In this document: positions 1 through 4,468 of the stretch, piece after piece
Position numbering within the stretch: the stretch's first letter is position 1
Layout: every line of letters begins with the position of its first letter
Origin: an uncultured Actinomycetes bacterium
GTDB lineage: Bacteria > Actinomycetota > Actinomycetes > Nanopelagicales > Nanopelagicaceae
Direction of reading: 5' to 3'
Length of the DNA: 8,350 bases
Assembly (NCBI GenBank): GCA_903916775.1
Contig: CAIWXY010000170.1
Span: 1-8,350 of the forward strand
Made by a program: the position numbers and the translations under genes
The notes under the pieces: generated by a model
What the model saw: the letters and a program-made list of their open reading frames with translations, nothing else
Told to the model about the DNA's origin: nothing
Database searches by the model: none

Positions 1-34
1 CGATCAGGCCGGCTCCAATAATTCTAATTTTCAT
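1..34 (-). CDS. tyrA: Prephenate dehydrogenase (TyrA-like), N-terminal fragment
   Basis: Reading leftward from an ATG at 34-32, the strand encodes MKIRIIGAGLI and then runs off the window edge. This is a beta strand followed by the start of a glycine-rich GxGxxG dinucleotide-binding loop, as at the N-terminus of NAD(P)-dependent Rossmann enzymes. Only 11 codons are visible, so the fold is supported but the enzyme is inferred from context. The gene starts 13 bases after the stop of a chorismate mutase, and in Actinobacteria a prephenate dehydrogenase often follows that gene in this neighbourhood. TyrA would oxidise prephenate to 4-hydroxyphenylpyruvate for tyrosine synthesis, the step after the mutase. 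No strong ribosome binding site is visible, so translation may depend on the upstream gene. Another Rossmann oxidoreductase cannot be excluded. Confidence 0.55.
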   Translation of the reverse strand, partial: MKIRIIGAGLI

Positions 35-47
35 GGTTTTTCTGACT

Positions 48-410
48 CTATTGAGCTAAATCTTGTCGTAAAACCACTGCCCCACGCTTGTATACATGCT
101 TAATCTGGGCCAAGGTCTTCTCGGACTGAACGTGAACCATGACTCGGACTGTCTTTTTAAGTGTGTCAGGCACACTCACTTCTACGGCGCAGATCAATGG
201 GACATCTCCCAGATTTAATGTGCGAGCCGCCGTCGCAGGGAAGGTGCTCACCAGGTCGGGAGTCGATGTAAAGATAAGAGAGATGAGGTCGTCATGAGAA
301 ATCTGATTAGCCTCGAAAATCTCAAGTAGTAGCTCACATACGGCCTCGGTCATACTCTCTTTTGTGTCAGTATCGAGCGTCGTCGCACCTCGTATCGCCC
401 TTACGCCCAT
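48..410 (-). CDS. aroH: Chorismate mutase, AroH type (monofunctional)
   Basis: This small cytoplasmic enzyme converts chorismate to prephenate, the branch point towards phenylalanine and tyrosine. The protein is about 120 residues, the usual length of the trimeric AroH fold, which differs from the helical AroQ fold. Numbering from an ATG at 416, Arg9 (in AIRGAT), Cys76, Glu79, Arg91, Tyr109 and Arg117 line up with the Bacillus subtilis active-site residues Arg7, Cys75, Glu78, Arg90, Tyr108 and Arg116. The SEKTLAQIKHVYKRGAVVLR stretch near the C-terminus is typical. There are two in-frame ATGs, at 416 and 410. I favour 410 because a TAGAGT -10 hexamer ends exactly 7 bases before it and no Shine-Dalgarno sequence is convincing. 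The protein then begins MGVRAIRG, like the family. It is followed after 13 bases by a probable tyrA, so both prephenate-pathway genes are likely co-transcribed. Confidence 0.93.
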   Translation of the reverse strand: MGVRAIRGATTLDTDTKESMTEAVCELLLEIFEANQISHDDLISLIFTSTPDLVSTFPATAARTLNLGDVPLICAVEVSVPDTLKKTVRVMVHVQSEKTLAQIKHVYKRGAVVLRQDLAQ

Positions 411-416
411 AGCCAT

Positions 417-422
417 ACTCTA
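417..422 (-). promoter_or_regulatory. Candidate leaderless -10 element of aroH
   Basis: The minus strand reads TAGAGT at 422-417, matching TANNNT. With the usual spacing the first transcribed base is 410, the A of the second in-frame ATG of aroH. No good -35 hexamer is visible at 16-18 bases upstream, so the site rests on the -10 and its exact placement alone. Confidence 0.4.
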
Positions 423-510
423 ACCAATCTCTCTCACCTATCGCTGCTCATTTTCTTAAAAAACTTTTAATATTTTTATCTTTTAAGCTGTTTATTGATT
501 TATTAGTTCT

Positions 511-536
511 GCATAATGTCGACTTTTATCTTATGC
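511..536. repeat. Short inverted repeat GCATAA/TTATGC
   Basis: GCATAA at 511-516 is the reverse complement of TTATGC at 531-536, with a 14-base spacer that itself contains GTCGAC. The arms are short and AT-rich, so chance is quite possible. It is recorded because it sits next to the larger hairpin in the same gap. Confidence 0.3.
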
Positions 537-561
537 CTTTTAGACGTGCAATTTAATAGCT

Positions 562-608
562 TTTTATCGACAATTACGCGAATTTTATGCGTGATAAAGT
601 CGATAAAA
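562..608. repeat. Long imperfect inverted repeat (hairpin) in the AT-rich gap
   Basis: The outer arms are a perfect 10-base match: TTTTATCGAC at 562-571 and GTCGATAAAA at 599-608. Inside lies a second stem, ATTACGC at 573-579 against GCGTGAT at 589-595. It has one T-G pair, which would be tolerated in a plus-strand RNA but becomes a C-A mismatch in a minus-strand RNA. The internal loop is 1x3 bases and the apical loop 9 bases (580-588). No T-tract follows on the minus strand, so it is not a standard rluB terminator. It could be an operator for a dimeric regulator, a structured RNA element or a residual terminator. Confidence 0.55.
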
Positions 609-668
609 TACTAATTTTCTGCGATCATTATATTTAATTATTAATAAATCACTTTTAGGCAAAATTCA

Positions 669-1403
669 TTATCGATTTATCTTTAAAAGTGTAAAGAGCT
701 TTACCAACTCGACTTCGTTTATTTTGCGATAGCGTCCGACGCCGGTCTCCCCAAGAGTGATCGGACCAAAATCCGTACGTATCAATCGAAGCACGGGAAT
801 CTCATAGTGTTCAAAGATGCGTCGCACGATGTGGTACCGGCCTTCATGAATCGTGATCTCTACCCATGAATGCTTGGGGTTGACTTCACGAATTGTCTTT
901 ATAGTCAGAGCTCGGGCGAGGCCATCCTCTAGAGCTATGCCCTTAAGAATTTCGGCGAGCTCCTCTTTAGTAAGAACCCCCTCGATCTCCACCAAATACT
1001 TCTTCACCATCCCATACGAAGGGTGGGTTGCTCGATGCGCCATATCGCCATCGTTTGTGAGAAGGATAAGTCCTTCACTCTCCTTATCGAGGCGGCCAAC
1101 GTGAAAGAGTCGCTCATTGCGATCCTTGAAATAATCACCCAGATTTGGACGGTTTTCAGGGTCTGACATTGTGGACAAAACGCCCATTGGTTTATTGAAT
1201 GCTAGGTAAACTTTAGTCTTTACAGTTGCAATTGCCTCACCATCAACTTCAACTTTAGAGATTTCTGGATCAACCTTGCTACCAAGTTCTGTAATCTGGA
1301 TTCCATCTACGCTCACTCGGCCATCGAGGATCAATTGCTCACTCGCTCTGCGGCTAGCGATACCTGCGTCCGCTAAAACTTTCTGAAGGCGGATGAGCGC
1401 CAT
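669..1403 (-). CDS. rluB: 23S rRNA pseudouridine synthase, RsuA/RluB family
   Basis: This enzyme isomerises a specific uridine in ribosomal RNA to pseudouridine. RluB-type members act near position 2605 of 23S rRNA during large-subunit assembly. The N-terminal S4 RNA-binding domain spans about residues 3-60 (RLQKVLADAGIASRRASEQL). The catalytic domain follows from about 65. It carries the family signature GRLDKESEGLILLTNDGD at 103-120 with the nucleophile Asp106, and later HEGRYHIVRRIF around 186-197. The length of 244 residues is normal for the family. The ATG at 1403 is supported by AAAGGA (minus strand, 1416-1411) with a 7-base spacer. It lies downstream of scpA-scpB on the same strand, the common actinobacterial order, but a 116-base leader with its own promoter separates it from scpB. 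RluB is favoured over RsuA or RluE by this neighbourhood. Confidence 0.95.
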   Translation of the reverse strand: MALIRLQKVLADAGIASRRASEQLILDGRVSVDGIQITELGSKVDPEISKVEVDGEAIATVKTKVYLAFNKPMGVLSTMSDPENRPNLGDYFKDRNERLFHVGRLDKESEGLILLTNDGDMAHRATHPSYGMVKKYLVEIEGVLTKEELAEILKGIALEDGLARALTIKTIREVNPKHSWVEITIHEGRYHIVRRIFEHYEIPVLRLIRTDFGPITLGETGVGRYRKINEVELVKLFTLLKINR

Positions 1404-1441
1404 TGTGTAGTCCTTTCATCACGGCTTTTCGGCGTGGAGAG

Positions 1442-1461
1442 AAAAATCTGTGTACTCACAG
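1442..1461 (-). terminator. Weak hairpin with T-run in the rluB leader (possible attenuator)
   Basis: On the minus strand CTGTG (1461-1457), loop AGTA, CACAG (1452-1448) is followed by A and then TTTTT (1446-1442). A 5-base stem with a tetraloop is short for an intrinsic terminator, so efficiency would be modest. It lies between the predicted rluB promoter and the rluB start. It could therefore attenuate rluB or end leftover scpAB transcription. Confidence 0.35.
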
Positions 1462-1494
1462 TGAGCTCACGAGGGCATAACTATAAACCCTCAC
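1455..1494. repeat. Cluster of CTCAC/GTGAG words and palindromes
   Basis: CTCAC occurs on the plus strand at 1455-1459, 1466-1470 and 1490-1494, and GTGAG at 1461-1465. Together they make a perfect 10-base palindrome GTGAGCTCAC (1461-1470), an overlapping CTCACAGTGAG (1455-1465) and a nearby CCTC-ACTT-GAGG (1489-1500). The copies are 11 and 24 bases apart, close to one and two helical turns. This may be an operator for rluB or a set of competing RNA hairpins. Confidence 0.4.
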
Positions 1495-1508
1495 TTGAGG
1501 TTTGGCTA
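1480..1508 (-). promoter_or_regulatory. Candidate rluB promoter
   Basis: On the minus strand TATAGT (1485-1480) is one base from the consensus -10. TAGCCA (1508-1503) matches 4 of 6 bases of the -35 consensus, with a 17-base spacer. Transcription would start near 1473 and give a leader of about 70 bases before rluB. The promoter lies just after the scpB stop, so rluB can be expressed apart from scpAB. Confidence 0.45.
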
Positions 1509-1519
1509 ATAGGCGGGCG

Positions 1520-2077
1520 TTATTCGGTGAGAGTTGCGAGAACTTCATCTAGCCCATCAACATCAGGCAAGAATGGAGCGAGCGCAGGCAGGTCTTCCAG
1601 GCTGCGAATGCCGATCTTCTCAAGAAAGTAACTCGTTGTGCCATACAGAATGGCGCCAGAATCAGGTTCGGTTCCACGCTCTTCGACTAGACCGCGAGTC
1701 AGCAGCGTCTTCATCACCGCTTCAACGTTCACGCCGCGAATGGCTGAGACGCGTGCACGCGAGACCGGCTGGCGATAGGCAATAACAGCCAAGGTTTCTA
1801 GCGCTGCCTGCGTAAGTCGAGATTGTTGGCCATCTAAAACAAATTTTTCGACCATCGCAGCTTGATCTGGGTGGGAGTAGAAACGCCATCCCCCAGCGAT
1901 TTCACGCAAAGTGAAGCCGCGCCCCTGCTCTTCGTATCCCGCTGCAAGCTCTTTGAGAGCCGCAATCACCTCTTCTGTCGGCTTCTCGGTGATCTGGGCC
2001 AGTACCAATTCGGTAACAGGCTCATCGACAACCATCAAGATAGCCTCAAGGGCTTGGTTAAGTTCAGGTTGAGACAT
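1520..2077 (-). CDS. scpB: Segregation and condensation protein ScpB
   Basis: ScpB is the winged-helix (Kite) subunit that dimerises and binds the kleisin ScpA within the SMC-ScpAB condensin, which compacts and separates chromosomes on the nucleoid. The protein is 185 residues, normal for the family. The first winged-helix domain spans about residues 3-80, with GFTLREIAGGWRFYS at 54-68. The second spans about 88-152, with the hallmark LTQAALETLAVIAYRQPVSR (88-107) and IRGVN (113-117), ending in YGTTSYFLEKIGI. The ATG at 2077 directly abuts the TAA of scpA (2080-2078). A GAGG just upstream inside scpA could serve as ribosome binding site, so the two subunits are translationally linked. The short acidic tail after about residue 158 (LEDLPALAPFLPDVDGLDEV) is also usual. 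Confidence 0.96.
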   Translation of the reverse strand: MSQPELNQALEAILMVVDEPVTELVLAQITEKPTEEVIAALKELAAGYEEQGRGFTLREIAGGWRFYSHPDQAAMVEKFVLDGQQSRLTQAALETLAVIAYRQPVSRARVSAIRGVNVEAVMKTLLTRGLVEERGTEPDSGAILYGTTSYFLEKIGIRSLEDLPALAPFLPDVDGLDEVLATLTE

Positions 2078-3037
2078 TTAGACCTCACTTGTTTCAGGGT
2101 TGATTTCAGAATCGTCCTTTGGATTGCCATCCGAGTCGGTTTGAGGCGGGGTATCGAACTCGTCGCTCACCTGGACTTCACCATCAGCCTCACCCGACCA
2201 TGTAATCTGGAGTTCTCCAAGAGCCATCACTTGCTCAAAGCGCAATACGCCCTCACGATAGAGCTCCAGCAACGCCAGGAAGCGTGCCACAACAACAAGT
2301 GTTGAATCAGCATCTGAAATCAGCGTTCTAAAGCTGGAACGGCCAGATTTGCGGAGCTGATCGACCATCTTTGCGGCCTCTTCGGTCACGCTCACCAACG
2401 GCCGATGAATATGTTCGACCGAGAGCGTCAGAGGCACTTTCGGAGTCATCGCGCGCTGGGCAATTTGGGCAAATCGCGCTGGCCCTACGCCAATAAGGAC
2501 TTCAGGAAGGAGTTGGGCGAAATGAGGTTCCATCGCAACCAGGCGTGGGAATGACTTCTCAGCGATATCAATACGGCCATGGAAGATCGCTGCGATTTCC
2601 TTAAAGGCGCGATACTGCAAGAGCCGAGCGAAGAGCAGATCTCTTGCCTCGAGGAGAGCAAGATCACCCTCATCTTCAATTTCACCAGAGGGCAGCAAAC
2701 GAGCCGCTTTGAGGTCTAACAGGGTCGCAGCAACAACGAGGAATTCGGTTGTCTGATCTAGATCCCAACCCGCCTCAGAGCCTTCTAGGGCCCGTATATA
2801 GGCTATGAAATCATCTGTTACGACACCAAGTGCAACCTCAGTGATATCCATTTTGTGGCGAGAAATAAGCTGAAGCAAGAGGTCGAAGGGGCCATCGAAA
2901 TTAGAGAGATGGACGGAAAATGCGCCTTCGCTACCTTCTACAGGAATAACTTCCTCTGGGGTTATTGACATGAGAGCTGCTGCGCTCACATCCTCAACGG
3001 ATGGGTTCTCGGTTGAGACATCCCCTAGCTCAGTCAC
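2078..3037 (-). CDS. scpA: Segregation and condensation protein ScpA (kleisin)
   Basis: ScpA is the kleisin that bridges the SMC head domains and binds ScpB, closing the condensin ring. The N-terminal SMC-binding domain begins near residue 41 with SVHLSNFDGPFDLLLQLISR and continues through KMDITEV and the helix at about 94-115 (TTEFLVVAATLLDLKAARLL). A less conserved middle part binds ScpB. The C-terminal winged helix lies at about 233-280 (FRTLISDADSTLVVVARFLALLELYREG), with the typical VARFLALLEL core. After residue 283 there is a low-complexity acidic tail, and about 40 residues precede the domain. At 319 residues it is at the long end for ScpA. The GTG start at 3037 has no Shine-Dalgarno sequence but is placed for leaderless translation behind TACCTT. 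An ATG at 2971 (residue 23) is the alternative. It diverges from parA and is the first gene of the scpA-scpB unit. Confidence 0.95.
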   Translation of the reverse strand: MTELGDVSTENPSVEDVSAAALMSITPEEVIPVEGSEGAFSVHLSNFDGPFDLLLQLISRHKMDITEVALGVVTDDFIAYIRALEGSEAGWDLDQTTEFLVVAATLLDLKAARLLPSGEIEDEGDLALLEARDLLFARLLQYRAFKEIAAIFHGRIDIAEKSFPRLVAMEPHFAQLLPEVLIGVGPARFAQIAQRAMTPKVPLTLSVEHIHRPLVSVTEEAAKMVDQLRKSGRSSFRTLISDADSTLVVVARFLALLELYREGVLRFEQVMALGELQITWSGEADGEVQVSDEFDTPPQTDSDGNPKDDSEINPETSEV

Positions 3038-3043
3038 GCGCTA

Positions 3044-3049
3044 AAGGTA
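3044..3049 (-). promoter_or_regulatory. Candidate leaderless -10 element of scpA
   Basis: The minus strand reads TACCTT at 3049-3044, a TANNNT hexamer. The normal 6-base gap puts the first transcribed base at 3037, which is the G of the scpA GTG start. The -35 is poor (ACTACA at 3072-3067, 3 of 6). The call rests on the -10, its exact placement and the absence of a ribosome binding site. Confidence 0.45.
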
Positions 3050-3060
3050 CACGTGTTACC
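3046..3060. promoter_or_regulatory. Palindrome over the scpA -10: candidate operator
   Basis: GGTACACGTGTTACC contains a perfect 8-base palindrome ACACGTGT (3049-3056) flanked by GGT and T-ACC. It covers the upstream part of the scpA -10 element, so a bound dimer would block scpA transcription. It lies 63-77 bases upstream of the predicted parA start. The ribbon-helix-helix protein encoded downstream of parA is a natural candidate binder, but that is inference. Confidence 0.35.
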
Positions 3061-3086
3061 TGCGTCTGTAGTTCATGTTTCCGGGC

Positions 3087-3116
3087 TTGCCAGATGTTAG
3101 GAGCCACCTCTAAAGT
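3087..3116 (+). promoter_or_regulatory. Candidate leaderless promoter of parA
   Basis: TTGCCA at 3087-3092 matches the -35 consensus at 5 of 6 bases. TAAAGT at 3111-3116 fits TANNNT, and the spacer is 18 bases. Counting the usual 6 bases after the -10 puts transcription exactly at 3123, the A of the parA ATG. The AGGAG at 3099-3103 is 19 bases from the start codon, too far to act as ribosome binding site. This is the best-formed promoter in the window. Confidence 0.65.
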
Positions 3117-3122
3117 CCCGAC

Positions 3123-4043
3123 ATGGCCAATATCAATTCACAGGTTTCTCGCTTGGAAGATAAGTCGACAAATCGAGACGAAGAACTGGCGTCAACCGCC
3201 GTCATCCTCGGTCGCAGAGCTCTTGATTTCTCAACACCAGTAGCCGCGCCAGCTGCCGCTCGCGCTCGCGTGATCTCGGTCGTTAACCAAAAAGGTGGCG
3301 TAGGTAAAACCACCACGACTATCAATCTAGGCGCTGCGCTCGCCGAACTTGGTCGCCGAGTACTCCTCATCGATTTCGATTCACAAGCATCGATGACTAC
3401 GGGCCTTGGCATTAAATCTTCTCAAATTAAAGAGCAGTACGGCTCGATCTGGTATCTCCTCAATGATTCAACCGCAAATGTCACCGACTTCATTTTGAAA
3501 TCAAACGTTCCTGGACTTGATTTCATCCGTGGCCATGGCGACTTGGCTGCAGCCGAGGCTGCATTTGTTACTGAGATAGCCAAGGAACACAAGCTGCGCA
3601 AGATTCTTGCACCTGTCCTTGAGCTCTATGACGATATCTTGATCGACTGCTCACCATCTCTTGGAACATTGACCGTGAATGCACTTACAGCATCTGATGG
3701 AGTGCTCATTCCAATGGAGTGCGAATACTTCGCAGTCCTAGGTCTCTCACTGGTGAAAGAGACCATCGGCAAGATTCAAGAGCATACAAATCCTCATCTA
3801 CGTATTGATGGAATTTTGGCGACGATGTTTGATCGTAAAACTGGCCACTCTCGTGATGTTCTCGAACTCATCGACAAGGAATTCCACGACGAGCTATTAG
3901 ACACCATCATTGCTCGAACTGTGCGATTCTCAGAATCGACCGTGAAAGGTGAACCAATTACCTCTTATGCTCCAAGCTCTTCTGGAGCTCTCTCCTATCG
4001 TCGCCTTGCTCGTGAACTAATCTCTCGTGGAGGTGCCAATTGA
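3123..4043 (+). CDS. parA: ParA-family ATPase, orphan type beside scpA (PldP-like)
   Basis: This is a deviant-Walker ATPase that dimerises with ATP and moves or positions cargo such as DNA or division factors over the nucleoid. The 306 residues start with a roughly 48-residue extension rich in Ala and charged residues. The ATPase fold follows: KGGVGKTTT at 57-65 with signature Lys57 and Walker Lys62, the switch I-like LLIDFDSQAS at 81-90 and Walker B DDILIDCSPS at 170-179. LATMFDRKTGHSRDV around 232-246 is typical of ParA/Soj. It sits by scpA and xerD, not with parB near the origin. This is the location of the second ParA of Actinobacteria, which in Corynebacterium glutamicum (from memory) is PldP, a division-site ParA. 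No other start is in frame, because a TAA lies just upstream. It is the first gene of a two-gene unit, with a 4-base overlap to the next gene. It points opposite to scpA and xerD. Confidence 0.93.
   Translation: MANINSQVSRLEDKSTNRDEELASTAVILGRRALDFSTPVAAPAAARARVISVVNQKGGVGKTTTTINLGAALAELGRRVLLIDFDSQASMTTGLGIKSSQIKEQYGSIWYLLNDSTANVTDFILKSNVPGLDFIRGHGDLAAAEAAFVTEIAKEHKLRKILAPVLELYDDILIDCSPSLGTLTVNALTASDGVLIPMECEYFAVLGLSLVKETIGKIQEHTNPHLRIDGILATMFDRKTGHSRDVLELIDKEFHDELLDTIIARTVRFSESTVKGEPITSYAPSSSGALSYRRLARELISRGGAN
4029..4034 (+). promoter_or_regulatory. Strong ribosome binding site deciding a TTG start
   Basis: GGAGGT lies inside the end of parA, 5 bases before the TTG at 4040. It fixes the start of the downstream gene at this rare codon, and with the 4-base TTGA overlap indicates coupled translation of the pair. 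Confidence 0.75.
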
Positions 4044-4438
4044 GTCGCCGCGTCAGTCTTCCTGGAGCCGAAGAGCTCTTTCGCCAGACAACAACTCTGA
4101 GCGCAGTTCCATCTGCAGCTCCAACGCCAGTAGAAGATCAACCGCAGGCACCTATCCACTCGGCTACAAAGTCAGCCGTCAGGACTACGCCACGTCGTCG
4201 CGTCAATACATTCGATCGCTCCCCAAGTGGTCGCGAACGTCATGATGAAAAGATCACCGTTTATCTTTCACCTGAAGAGTTGTATGACCTTGAACAGGCG
4301 CGCTTAGCACTTCGAGGTGACCTTGGGTTAGCCGTTGATCGCGGTCGCATAGTTCGAGAATCTTTAGCAATCATTATCGCGGATCTTGAAGCTAAAGGCG
4401 ATCAAAGCATTATCGCTCGCAGACTTCGCGGTCGCTAA
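4040..4438 (+). CDS. Small ribbon-helix-helix-like protein, putative ParA partner
   Basis: I do not recognise a named gene, but a conserved small protein is found after this ParA in Actinobacteria. It has 132 residues in three parts. Residues 1-15 form a basic, conserved-looking head (MSRRVSLPGAEELFR). Residues 16-66 are a disordered Pro/Ala/Thr/Arg-rich linker with PRRR at 51-54. Residues 70-120 fit a ribbon-helix-helix domain: strand KITVYLS (71-77), helix PEELYDLEQARLALRG (78-93), turn, and helix DRGRIVRESLAIIIADLEAK (100-119). The plan recalls ParG-type partition proteins, where a mobile basic head stimulates the ParA ATPase and a ribbon-helix-helix dimer binds DNA. I infer a DNA-binding or adaptor partner of the ParA. 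The TTG start follows from GGAGGT with a 5-base spacer and the TTGA overlap with parA. It could also autoregulate the divergent scpA/parA region. Confidence 0.85.
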   Translation: MSRRVSLPGAEELFRQTTTLSAVPSAAPTPVEDQPQAPIHSATKSAVRTTPRRRVNTFDRSPSGRERHDEKITVYLSPEELYDLEQARLALRGDLGLAVDRGRIVRESLAIIIADLEAKGDQSIIARRLRGR

Positions 4439-4468
4439 TTCCCATGCACCCAGAAAATATTTACGTAA
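4439..4468. other. Convergent 30-base gap without a clear terminator
   Basis: The ribbon-helix-helix gene and xerD end toward each other across only 30 bases. GCACCC (4446-4451) and GGGTGC (4488-4493, inside xerD) form a distant 6-base inverted repeat. An AT-rich imperfect palindrome is centred on ACGT at 4462-4465. Neither is a convincing intrinsic terminator, so transcripts from both sides may overlap. Confidence 0.5.

Larger units (their letters stand above)
423..668. other. AT-rich intergenic gap between rluB and aroH
   Basis: This gap of about 250 bases is the longest non-coding stretch in the window, and no plausible gene is seen in it on either strand. Positions 461-660 contain 50 G+C in 200 bases (25%), far below the flanking genes. 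It holds one long inverted repeat (562-608), a short one (511-536) and several TTATCGA-type words (for example 565-570 and 669-675, with the reverse complement at 602-607). The promoter of aroH should lie at its left end. No hairpin followed by a T-run on the minus strand is clear enough to call as the rluB terminator. Some untranslated RNA or a protein-binding region is possible but not shown. Confidence 0.7.

Noticed and set aside
1424..1439. GC-rich GGCTTTTCGGC in the rluB leader as a terminator.
   Set aside because: The halves do not pair as reverse complements over a useful length, and there is no T-run after them on the minus strand.
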